From NCBI RefSeq assembly GCF_004114995.1, contig NZ_SDJP01000005.1:1-64000 (forward strand): 64,000 nt of DNA, read 5' to 3'. The notes under the pieces were generated by a model. It had not been told where the DNA came from, did no database searches, and saw nothing but the letters and a program-made list of their open reading frames with translations. The translations under genes were made by a program, and so were the position numbers. Below, in pieces: positions 28,899 through 36,213 of the stretch (position 1 is its first letter; each line of letters begins with the position of its first letter). The stretch comes from Halorubrum amylolyticum (GTDB lineage: Archaea; Halobacteriota; Halobacteria; Halobacteriales; Haloferacaceae).

Positions 28899-29354
28899 CT
28901 AATGCGTTATGATGATGCGCGTTTGGGTTCTAAACGCTGGATTCCCTTGGGTGTCGGTTGCTTCGTAGTCCAAGGACAGGATATCGAACTTCTCCTTTTG
29001 CTCTACATCGGCAACCTCGCCTGTGACACTGTACGTTTCGCCGACGACCAGAGGCTGGTGAAACGTGAACGACTGTTCGCCGTGAAAGACACCGGACTCC
29101 CAGTCGATATCCAACCCCTCAAGCGCACCCTCAATACCTGCCCCTGACCCCTCCATCGCGATGTGCATACCGAACTCCGGCGGGACGAGTTGCGCATCTG
29201 CCCCAACCTCCTTGGCCGCCTCCTCATGCCTGAAGGCATCGTCGTCGTTACGCGTGGCGTCGGCCCAGAGGTAGGCCATCCACCGTTCAACCGTAAATTC
29301 GCCGCCCGGGAACTGTCGACCGACGACGTCTTCCACGTTGTCTACGCTCATCAT
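28899..29354 (-). CDS. FAS1-like dehydratase / MaoC N-terminal-type hotdog protein
   Basis: A 151-residue hotdog protein starting MMSVDNVEDVVGRQFPGGEF. It matches the MaoC N-terminal (FAS1-like dehydratase) domain: WESGVFHGEQSFTFHQPLVV, GETYSVTGEVADVEQKEKFD, and no D-x4-H catalytic pair. It probably heterodimerises with the adjacent MaoC protein. ATG codons at 29354 and 29351 are both possible. The first overlaps the DUF35 stop by one base, so the genes are coupled. Confidence 0.8.
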   Translation of the reverse strand: MMSVDNVEDVVGRQFPGGEFTVERWMAYLWADATRNDDDAFRHEEAAKEVGADAQLVPPEFGMHIAMEGSGAGIEGALEGLDIDWESGVFHGEQSFTFHQPLVVGETYSVTGEVADVEQKEKFDILSLDYEATDTQGNPAFRTQTRIIITH

Positions 29355-29773
29355 CACTCACCCCCAGCAGGTTCGAAGTACGGAAGCTTATACTCACCAC
29401 TCGTTTCGACGAACGTCACTTCGACGGGCATGCCGACCTCGAGATGTTCTTCACTCTCGGCCTCGATATTGGACATCATCTGGACACCCTCCTCCAATCG
29501 GACGATCGCGTTGATGTATGGCGCGCGCTCCTGTAAGCTGGGTGCAGGGGGGCGATACACGGTCGTATAGCTGACGAGTTCGGCCTCTCCACTTGCCTCG
29601 CGATACTCGATGTTCGCCGACATACAGTTGGGACAGTACCCCCGCGGGTAGAAGAAATAATCCTCGCAGTCCAGGCAGTATGGGAGGACGAGTTGGTCCT
29701 CAGTAGTTGCTTTCCAGTACTCTTGTGTAGCGTTACTTGGTTCCGGTGCGTCGGGTTTCGTGGTATCGCTCAT
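29354..29773 (-). CDS. DUF35 OB-fold / zinc-ribbon acyl-CoA-associated protein (copy 2)
   Basis: A 139-residue DUF35 protein with zinc ligands C33, C36, C47 and C50 (PYCLDCEDYFFYPRGYCPNC) and a C-terminal OB fold. It lies three bases after the thiolase-like gene and just before the two hotdog genes. Its products probably form one complex with them, as DUF35, hotdog and Ltp2 subunits do in bacterial steroid degradation. It is a diverged paralogue of 11562-11963. Confidence 0.9.
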   Translation of the reverse strand: MSDTTKPDAPEPSNATQEYWKATTEDQLVLPYCLDCEDYFFYPRGYCPNCMSANIEYREASGEAELVSYTTVYRPPAPSLQERAPYINAIVRLEEGVQMMSNIEAESEEHLEVGMPVEVTFVETSGEYKLPYFEPAGGE

Positions 29774-29776
29774 TGG

Positions 29777-30961
29777 TTAGTCACCTCTCTCTAGAATCGC
29801 AACGGTTTGAGTCGATAGTATTCCGCCGTTGCCGTGGACCAGTGCTGTTTCGGCGTCCTCGACCTGAGTCGCGCCTGCTTCGCCCCAGAGTTGACGAACA
29901 GCTTCGGTAATATGCATCAGGCCACCGGGACCGCCGGGATGCGCCTGTGCAAGTTCCCCGCCGTGGGTGTTCATCGGCCACTTCCCGTCGAGTTCCAGTT
30001 CACCGCTTTCGACGAGCTCACCGCCTTCTCCTTTCTCGCAGAAGCCAAGATCTTCGAGAACCTCAAGGACGGTGATTGTAAAGCAGTCATAGATCTGGAT
30101 CACATCAAGGTCGTCGTGCTCGACGTCGGCGGCGGCGAACGCCTGCTTGCCGGCCTGGCGTGCCCCCGTGGTAGTGAGGTCAGGCATTTGATGGATCGAT
30201 TCGTGCGTGTCATATTCCCCGACGCTCAAGATGTCGATTGGTGTGTCATGGTCAGCGTGGGCACTCTCGCTGTCCGTCACAATGAGGGCGGCTCCGCCGT
30301 CGCTGACGAGCGAACATTGATCTAATGTCAGTGGAGTCGCAATCATCGGCGACTCGAGTACCTCCTCTACAGTCTTCGACTCGTTAATTTGGGCACGCTC
30401 TTTCGGCTGCAACGACGCGTGCTCGTATTCGATCGATGCGATTTTCGCAAGTTGTTCTTGGGTCGTCCCATATTCCTCCATGTGCTTGCGAGCGGCCAAC
30501 GCGTACATCGATGGGATCAACGGTCCATATGGTGTCTCAAACTCCCCGTGTCCGGCGCCAGCCATCGCCTCGACAGCGGCATCACGACCGAGCCCGGTCG
30601 CCATGTTGTCTGCCGCAAGCACCAATACGTTCTCACAGAGTCCGCTGTTGATTGCCTCGGCGGCTTGCAGGAGGTGCTGTATGTGGGACGCCCCCCCGAT
30701 CGACTGCATTGAACCGTACTTGAGCCCCGGCATCAACCCGAGGTGTTCGGCGAGCGCAGAGGCGCCAACAGCACCAAGTTCGTCACCACCGATAGGTGGT
30801 GCTGCAATAATTCCGTCAACCTCGTCTGGTGTTACATTAGCCTGCTCCATTGCCTCATATGCAGCCTGTTCGTTCAGATCGTTATAGTCCTTGTCAGGCA
30901 CCTCACCGAAGTCGGTTTCTCCCCAACCAATAATCGACGCACCAGTGTTGTTTCGTGTCAT
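29777..30961 (-). CDS. Thiolase-fold SCPx/Ltp2-like protein, likely retro-aldolase (copy 2)
   Basis: A 394-residue thiolase-superfamily protein. The nucleophile-cysteine site reads S87-I-G-G-A-S, and the C-terminal cysteine motif is V-H376-G-N-G-G, so neither thiolase cysteine is present. Shared family blocks are QIYDCFTITVLEVLEDLGFC and NTHGGELAQAHPGGPGG. It is second in a six-gene operon after the acyl-CoA dehydrogenase and directly precedes its DUF35 partner. Retro-aldol cleavage of a 3-hydroxyacyl-CoA is the best-supported role. A ketoacyl transferase role is unlikely without the cysteines. Confidence 0.85.
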   Translation of the reverse strand: MTRNNTGASIIGWGETDFGEVPDKDYNDLNEQAAYEAMEQANVTPDEVDGIIAAPPIGGDELGAVGASALAEHLGLMPGLKYGSMQSIGGASHIQHLLQAAEAINSGLCENVLVLAADNMATGLGRDAAVEAMAGAGHGEFETPYGPLIPSMYALAARKHMEEYGTTQEQLAKIASIEYEHASLQPKERAQINESKTVEEVLESPMIATPLTLDQCSLVSDGGAALIVTDSESAHADHDTPIDILSVGEYDTHESIHQMPDLTTTGARQAGKQAFAAADVEHDDLDVIQIYDCFTITVLEVLEDLGFCEKGEGGELVESGELELDGKWPMNTHGGELAQAHPGGPGGLMHITEAVRQLWGEAGATQVEDAETALVHGNGGILSTQTVAILERGD

Positions 30962-31002
30962 AGTGTGATTTAGTGTGCTGTGTATGGTTACTGTGTTCTA
31001 CT

Positions 31003-32178
31003 TCAATACGAGCGTGGCAGGCCGAGTTCATTCTCCGCGAGGTAGTTCCGGACCATTTGCTCACTTACTGGAGCAACTCGGAGATGTCGAACCATCGACC
31101 AAAGCTTTGCGATGCCGATCTCGGAAGAGGCGCTCATGCCACCGAAGGTAGTCATGGCAGCCTCACATGCATTCCATGCCGCTTTCCCTGCCTGAAGCTT
31201 GGCAGAATTGGCGGCAGCACCGACCTCTTGTGAGGGTTTATCGTTGTCGTACATCCAGGCGGCTTTGTGGGTCATTAGCTTCGCCGTTTCAAGTTCTGCG
31301 TAGGCGTCCGCAAGCGGGTGTTGGATCGCCTGATGGCTACCGATAGGAACACCGAATACTTCCCGATCGTTCGCATAGTCAGCCGCCTGATCTAGCGCTG
31401 AATACCCAGCTGCAACAGCGGCAGCCGCCACAGTAATACGTTCTGTATTCAATGTGTCGAAAATGTGGTAAAGGCCTTGATGTTCAGTCCCAACGATCTG
31501 TGATTCGTGGACCCGGACATCATCAAGGTAGAGGTTGTACGTCCGCTCAAAGTAAATGTCGAGAGGGATTTCATCATAATCAATACCGTCAGAGTCGGGG
31601 TCAACGAGGAAAATCGAGAGACCGTGAGTGGGAGAGTCAGCATCTTCAGGCGGAAGTGTACGCGCAAGCAGTGTGATGCGGTCTGCCTCCGCGACGCGAG
31701 AAGTCCAGATTTTGCTGCCGTTGATGACGTATCCATCGCCATCTTTCTCTGCAATGGTTGAGATGTTCGAAGTATTCAGCCCGGCATCAGGTTCGGTGAC
31801 ACCGAGTGCCCATTTTGCGTCACCGCTGGCAATTTTCGGAAGCCACTGTTCCTTCTGCTCTTCGGTCCCATGTGCAACCAGTGTTTCACCACCGAATATA
31901 GGATTGAGTACGAATGCAACCGTAGCGGACCACCCGCCGTTCATGCCGACCTCCTCCATTACCGTCACCATTTCCTTGATACCCATTCCCTCACCACCGT
32001 ACTCTTCAGGAATGGCAATACCGACATACCCATGATCTGCGAGATCTTGCCATACTTCTTCAGGAAAGCCTCGTTCTTCTTCAATCTCCCGCCAGTAGTC
32101 GTCCTCATACTCGTCCATTAGACTGCTAACGGAGTTTCGGATCATTCGCTCTTCTTCTGTCTCCTCGAATTCGGGCAT
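31003..32178 (-). CDS. Acyl-CoA dehydrogenase
   Basis: A 391-residue FAD enzyme starting MPEFEETEEERMIRNSVSSL; the frame extends two codons to a TTG. The N-terminal helical, middle beta and C-terminal helical domains are all present: ALGVTEPDAGLNTSNISTIA (FAD/substrate signature), VINGSKIWTS, AADYANDREVFGVPIGSHQA and LRVAPVSEQMVRNYLAENEL. It is first in the operon, 41 bases before the thiolase-like gene, and would pass electrons to EtfBA. TATA-like CATAAATG and ATTTAATC lie upstream at 32192-32215. Confidence 0.92.
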   Translation of the reverse strand: MPEFEETEEERMIRNSVSSLMDEYEDDYWREIEEERGFPEEVWQDLADHGYVGIAIPEEYGGEGMGIKEMVTVMEEVGMNGGWSATVAFVLNPIFGGETLVAHGTEEQKEQWLPKIASGDAKWALGVTEPDAGLNTSNISTIAEKDGDGYVINGSKIWTSRVAEADRITLLARTLPPEDADSPTHGLSIFLVDPDSDGIDYDEIPLDIYFERTYNLYLDDVRVHESQIVGTEHQGLYHIFDTLNTERITVAAAAVAAGYSALDQAADYANDREVFGVPIGSHQAIQHPLADAYAELETAKLMTHKAAWMYDNDKPSQEVGAAANSAKLQAGKAAWNACEAAMTTFGGMSASSEIGIAKLWSMVRHLRVAPVSEQMVRNYLAENELGLPRSY

Positions 32179-32320
32179 ATACAAAGTCGATATTTAATCG
32201 GCCCTCGCATAAATGTTCCTAAAGCGGTGAAAGTATTGGCCGTTGCTGGTGGATCTTCTGCGCATTTTCGATCAACCGCTCCAACAGCGGCAGTGGCAAG
32301 TACTTTAGCAGTACTTCCGA

Positions 32321-33388
32321 GAGGGTGTCATAGAACGATTAGCACACCAAAGAGCAGGGTGAACGCTGAGGTGGATGAGTTCAGCGACCCTGCAAGATGA
32401 TCCTTCGGTAGAGTCGTTCTTCAATGTCGTGGAGACCGAGACGTTAGCGTTGTTTGAGCACCTTTCCTTCGAGTTTCTCGAAGAGTTCGACGTGTTCGCC
32501 CCGGCGAAGACGGGGCGAACACGAGAGCACGAACCACCAGAGCTGATGCGTGGCTTTCTCCACTGCTACTACAAGGACATCTACGGCATTCGTCCCGTTG
32601 AACGAGAGCTTCGGAACACGGTTGTCTGGTTGAGTTGTGGGTTCGATCGACCGCCGTCGAGAGACGCGGTCGATCGCTTCCTCACTGACCTCGAACAAGT
32701 CGTTGACGACGTCTTTGATCGGCTCGTCGAGCAGGCCGCTCGGCGCGGCCTGCTCGACTTGACCTACTGCATCGATTCGACCGACGTGAGGGCGATGCCA
32801 GCCGATCAGGACGCGTCGAAGTGCTACGATCCAACCAATGACGAGTACTACTACGGCTACGGCTGTACGATCGTCTCGACCGGGCAAAAGATCCCAATTG
32901 CGGCGGAGTTCACGGAGAGTAAGCAAGCGCCAGAGGAGACGGCGATGCGCGTCACGCGTGACGCGCTCGCCGTCGCCAAGCCGATCTGGATGGTCGGTGA
33001 CAGCGCCTACGACACGCTCGACTGGCACGACCACCTGCTGGCCGCAGGGGTCGTGCCAGTCGCTCCGTACAACGCGCGAAACACCGACGACCCGAAAGAC
33101 ATCGAGTACAGGGTCGAAGACCGCATCACCGAACACAGCGAGGACGTTCACCTGAAGCAATCGACGCTGGATGAGACGTACAACCGCCGTACTGGAGTCG
33201 AACGAACCAACGAATCAGTGAAGGACTGCGGCCTCGGGCGTGCATTCGCCCGAGGCCGCGTTCACGCACGAGCGCAGGTGTTCCTCGCGTTGTGCCTTCG
33301 TCTCGTCGTCGTAATCACCAACTACGAACGTGGAGACAATCCGGGGAGTACCGTGATCACGGTGTGAGGAGAGTTCTATGACACCCTC
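32321..33388. mobile_element. Complete ISH element with target duplication
   Basis: The ends are GAGGGTGTCATAGAAC (32321-32336) and its exact inverse GTTCTATGACACCCTC (33373-33388). The flanking AGTACTTCCGA occurs at 32310-32320 and again at 33389-33399, a target duplication of about 8-11 bp depending on where the repeat boundary falls. The perfect ends and intact gene indicate a recent insertion. Confidence 0.9.
32375..33367 (+). CDS. ISH transposase (IS5-like DDE), intact
   Basis: A 330-residue transposase. The blocks are TYCIDSTDVRAMPADQ (first Asp), MVGDSAYDTLDWHDHLLAAG (second Asp) and RRTGVERTNESVKDCGLGRA (Glu), with the complete ending FLALCLRLVVVITNYERG. It is the intact version of the frameshifted gene at 19545-20542. 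A 5' fragment of the same element lies at 39597-39736. Confidence 0.88.
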   Translation: MSSATLQDDPSVESFFNVVETETLALFEHLSFEFLEEFDVFAPAKTGRTREHEPPELMRGFLHCYYKDIYGIRPVERELRNTVVWLSCGFDRPPSRDAVDRFLTDLEQVVDDVFDRLVEQAARRGLLDLTYCIDSTDVRAMPADQDASKCYDPTNDEYYYGYGCTIVSTGQKIPIAAEFTESKQAPEETAMRVTRDALAVAKPIWMVGDSAYDTLDWHDHLLAAGVVPVAPYNARNTDDPKDIEYRVEDRITEHSEDVHLKQSTLDETYNRRTGVERTNESVKDCGLGRAFARGRVHARAQVFLALCLRLVVVITNYERGDNPGSTVITV

Positions 33389-33422
33389 AGTACTTCCGAG
33401 GTTTAGCTTCAGCAGGCACTAT

Positions 33423-33540
33423 CTAGTTCTGAATTTCCTCGGCGGGCGTTCATCCGTCGAATGCCTGATTTGGTCGTTCGTGGTGCCCCGCCAAAACGAG
33501 TGAAAGCGGTCGATTCGCATGGTGACGGTGTGCTTCAGCA
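33423..33540 (-). pseudogene. C-terminal tail of an IS481/IS3-type transposase (second copy)
   Basis: The minus strand reads ANRPLSLVLAGHHERPNQAF, then DG, a TGA in place of the Arg codon, and TPAEEIQN before a TAG. The TAG overlaps the IS end AGGCACTATCTAGTT at 33414. It corresponds to the tail at 23169-23305 but has decayed further. Confidence 0.6.
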
Positions 33541-33636
33541 GATGATTTTCCGCTGTCAAGGGTATCTGTGAAGACATGATTCAGGCTGTCGCGTTTCGAG
33601 TATTTAAACCGGCGTGAAGCCGGTAATGGCGACCTA

Positions 33637-34123
33637 ATGGCTGCAAATTCCAAGTCTCAGCAAAGGCCGCCAACAGGAAAAACGGACGCAGCGTACTTCA
33701 GTTCTGGTCAAACAACTGCGACCGCAGTGTACTCGCTGCTCGACGCAGTCGGCAGCGAGTCTATTGCCGACGAGTTCGATATCGGCAAACACAGCAAGAA
33801 ACACGACTTCGACAACCACGTCAAAGTCGCCGTGCGTGAAGGGATTGATCCCTCAGACTCGCTTGCCGAACTCGAAGAAACAACCGATACAGCCGCTGAA
33901 ATGGAAAAAATGGCTGCCTCTACGTTCTCACGGTACACGAACGACCGCGTACCGCGCGGTCGTTCGTATCATGTTTGAGCTACTCCATACCCCACAGTTG
34001 GCCCATCAACGTGCCGTCAAACGGAAACGACTCCAGCGACTCACGCGAGGCGTTGTTGCGACCGATGCGACAAATCTCGAACTTACACGGTCGGTCGTCG
34101 TCTCCGACGATAATAGTAACTAA
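33637..34123 (+). pseudogene. DDE transposase N-terminal part, frameshifted and truncated
   Basis: The frame reads ATAVYSLLDAVGSESIADEF, then KKHDFDNHVKVAVREGIDPS, and loses frame near 33960. It continues FELLHTPQLAHQRAVKRKRL and VVATDATNLELTRSVVVSDD. It is homologous to the split gene at 23382-25650. The catalytic C-terminal half is missing, replaced by an IS630-type remnant. Confidence 0.75.
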
Positions 34124-35226
34124 CGCAACTTCTGGATGAATCCGCTGAGATGATTCTCGATCCATGAGCCTGCAAAACTCAGCTGATCGGTCAACTCCGT
34201 GAAGATGTCATCGAGGAGGGCGCGGTACTCGGCCGCGCCCTCCACGATCAGGGGCGACGATTCCCATTTGAGGCTCTTCCAGACGGGTTCGATTGGATTG
34301 AGATGTGGCGATCCCACTGGAAGAAAGATGAGGTCGATCCCGAGTTCGTGGGCGCGTTTGCGCGTGTACGCACAAATGTTGTGATGAGAAGTTATCCAAG
34401 ACGAGTAGAATCCGCTCGCCCGGATTCTGCTCGCGGATCTCTTCGAGACACGCGCAGATCTCCTCTTTCTCCTGATTCGGTGGGAACTGGAGGACACTCT
34501 CGCCGTTGAGCGCATAGAAACCGGCCGCTGGTGTGTCGATTTTCACCAGCGGCCGGGTGATCGTCGGCTCACTTACTGTGTAGAGCCGCTGAGAATTGTC
34601 CCACGGTTGCGGGTGCGAGATATCGAAAAAGACGACGGTCGTTCCACCGTCCGTTCGAACATCATCGTCGACCGTCCATTCCTCGTTACTGTCGTCCTCT
34701 GGCTGTTTGTTGTGTGGTTTGTCTGTCTCATCCTTGGCGAACGCATCGCCAACGCGTTCGTCGAGGATTTCCTCAGCATTGTCTGGCCGGTCGGGCCTCT
34801 CGGTACGCGGAATCGCGTACGAGAGGCCCAAATCGTCCAGCAATCGTGGCAGGTAATTCGGGTGGAATTCGACATCGAACTCGGTGTTTATGAGATGCTG
34901 TATCTCCTGTTTCTTCCAGGGTTCGCCTTCTTCGAGTAGGTCAAGAAGACGTTCTCGCTGCTTCTCGTTGAGCTTCGGGGGCCGACCGCCCCGAAGCTCG
35001 TAGCAAGGAGTCCCAAACCGCCCTTATTCCAGAGCTTGGCCCAGCGACTCCCGGTTGATTGAGACATTCCGACATCGTCGGCTGCACCTTCCAGCGTTGC
35101 ACCTTTGTACAGCCGTTTGATGAAGATTAGCCTCTTGCTCACCTTCTCGCTATCAGTCTGTGTGAGCAAGCGGTCGAGATCGTCCTCACTGAGGTGTCGG
35201 ACGATCTCTTTCTCTCGTCCCGCCAT
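34120..35226 (-). pseudogene. IS630-type transposase with several frameshifts
   Basis: The N-terminal piece is EKVSKRLIFIKRLYKGATLE and VGMSQSTGSRWAKLWNKGG (helix-turn-helix). The next frame gives LDDLGLSYAIPRTERPDRPD and VVFFDISHPQPWDNSQRLY (first Asp), then ILLVLDNFSSQH (second Asp). A third frame gives IFLPVGSPHLNPIEPVWKSL with the last Glu. At least three frame changes mean it is inactive. The right end abuts a truncated IS5-type gene at a TA near 35270. Confidence 0.8.
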
Positions 35227-35261
35227 TCCCCAACCAACACAAAGTACACCTAAATCTTCTG

Positions 35262-36016
35262 TGAACCACTATGCCGAGCGAGCGCTTCACAGCCGAGTTC
35301 ACGGTCTCGGTCATTGAGCGCTGATTGTAGTGCTGTTCGTCGATTCTGTCGTTGTGCGCGTGATCATAGTGTGCGAAGACGCGATGTTTGATGAGTGGGC
35401 GAATTCCGAGGTCACGAAGGGATTCGCGAAGCGATTTCTTGTCGTATCCCTTGTCGGCGGCAAGAGACCGCAGATCGCCCGCGTTCCGGCGGGCGATCTG
35501 CTCGGCGAGATCCGCGTCGCTCCCTTCACGGTTCGTCGAGCAGTAAACGTCAAGGATGGCTTGAGAGTCTGTATCGACGAGTTTCGTGACCTTGAGCTTC
35601 TGCACGCGGTAACTCGTCCGTTGGCAGTAGTGGCGGCTCGCAGCCGAGCGTTCGTAGAATGTAGCGTCGATTGCACCGTGTTTCGAGGGGTCGTGCAGCT
35701 GCGCCGACTGGCGCAGCAGCACTCGGCAGACGCTCATACTGATCCGGTCGAACGCTTTACACAACGTGGATGGAGAGGGGAGATCGGCCGCGTCGAGGCC
35801 GATCTCCCCGGTTATTTGTGGCATCACCTTCAGCAGGTCAATCGTCATTCGGTAAGAGGTATCGAGGTAAATCCGGAGACAATGGAGGGAAACGAGGGCA
35901 TAGTCGGCGAATCCGCCGCCACCTTCCGGGGCGGCGGATTCGTCTCCATCGCCAGTAACTCTTTGAGAAATCGGGACGATTTCGCTAGTGAAGTGGGAGA
36001 TTTGGGCCCTGAACAA
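35262..36016 (-). pseudogene. IS5-type transposase, C-terminally truncated
   Basis: The frame starts MFRAQISHFTSEIVPISQRV and has ADLPSPSTLCKAFDRISMSV, HGAIDATFYERSAASRHYCQ (first Asp), SLAADKGYDKKSLRESLRDL (second Asp) and RSMTETVNSAVKRSLG (Glu). After SLG the sequence switches into the end of the IS630-type remnant, removing the usual C-terminal 40 residues. The catalytic residues remain but the protein is probably dead. Confidence 0.8.
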
Positions 36017-36180
36017 CTGAAATCTCCCGCTTCAACTCCTTCGATTTAGCGACCCATCCCGACGCCGTCTAGTGATTCAACGCAGCCCCTCGGGGTAAAC
36101 ACGTACTATTATCTCAAACGTGGTTAGTTACACTCACGGGATTTTCATAGGAGCTGAGTGAGAGGTCAATTTCTCCGTGC

Positions 36181-36188
36181 CTTTATGT
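36181..36188 (+). promoter_or_regulatory. TATA box of the membrane FeS oxidoreductase gene
   Basis: CTTTATGT lies 26-33 bases before the ATG at 36214, fitting a leaderless transcript. The 36020-36180 stretch upstream shows nothing else that I can name. Confidence 0.5.
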
Positions 36189-36213
36189 CTTCAGAATACG
36201 ACAGCTATTTTGT

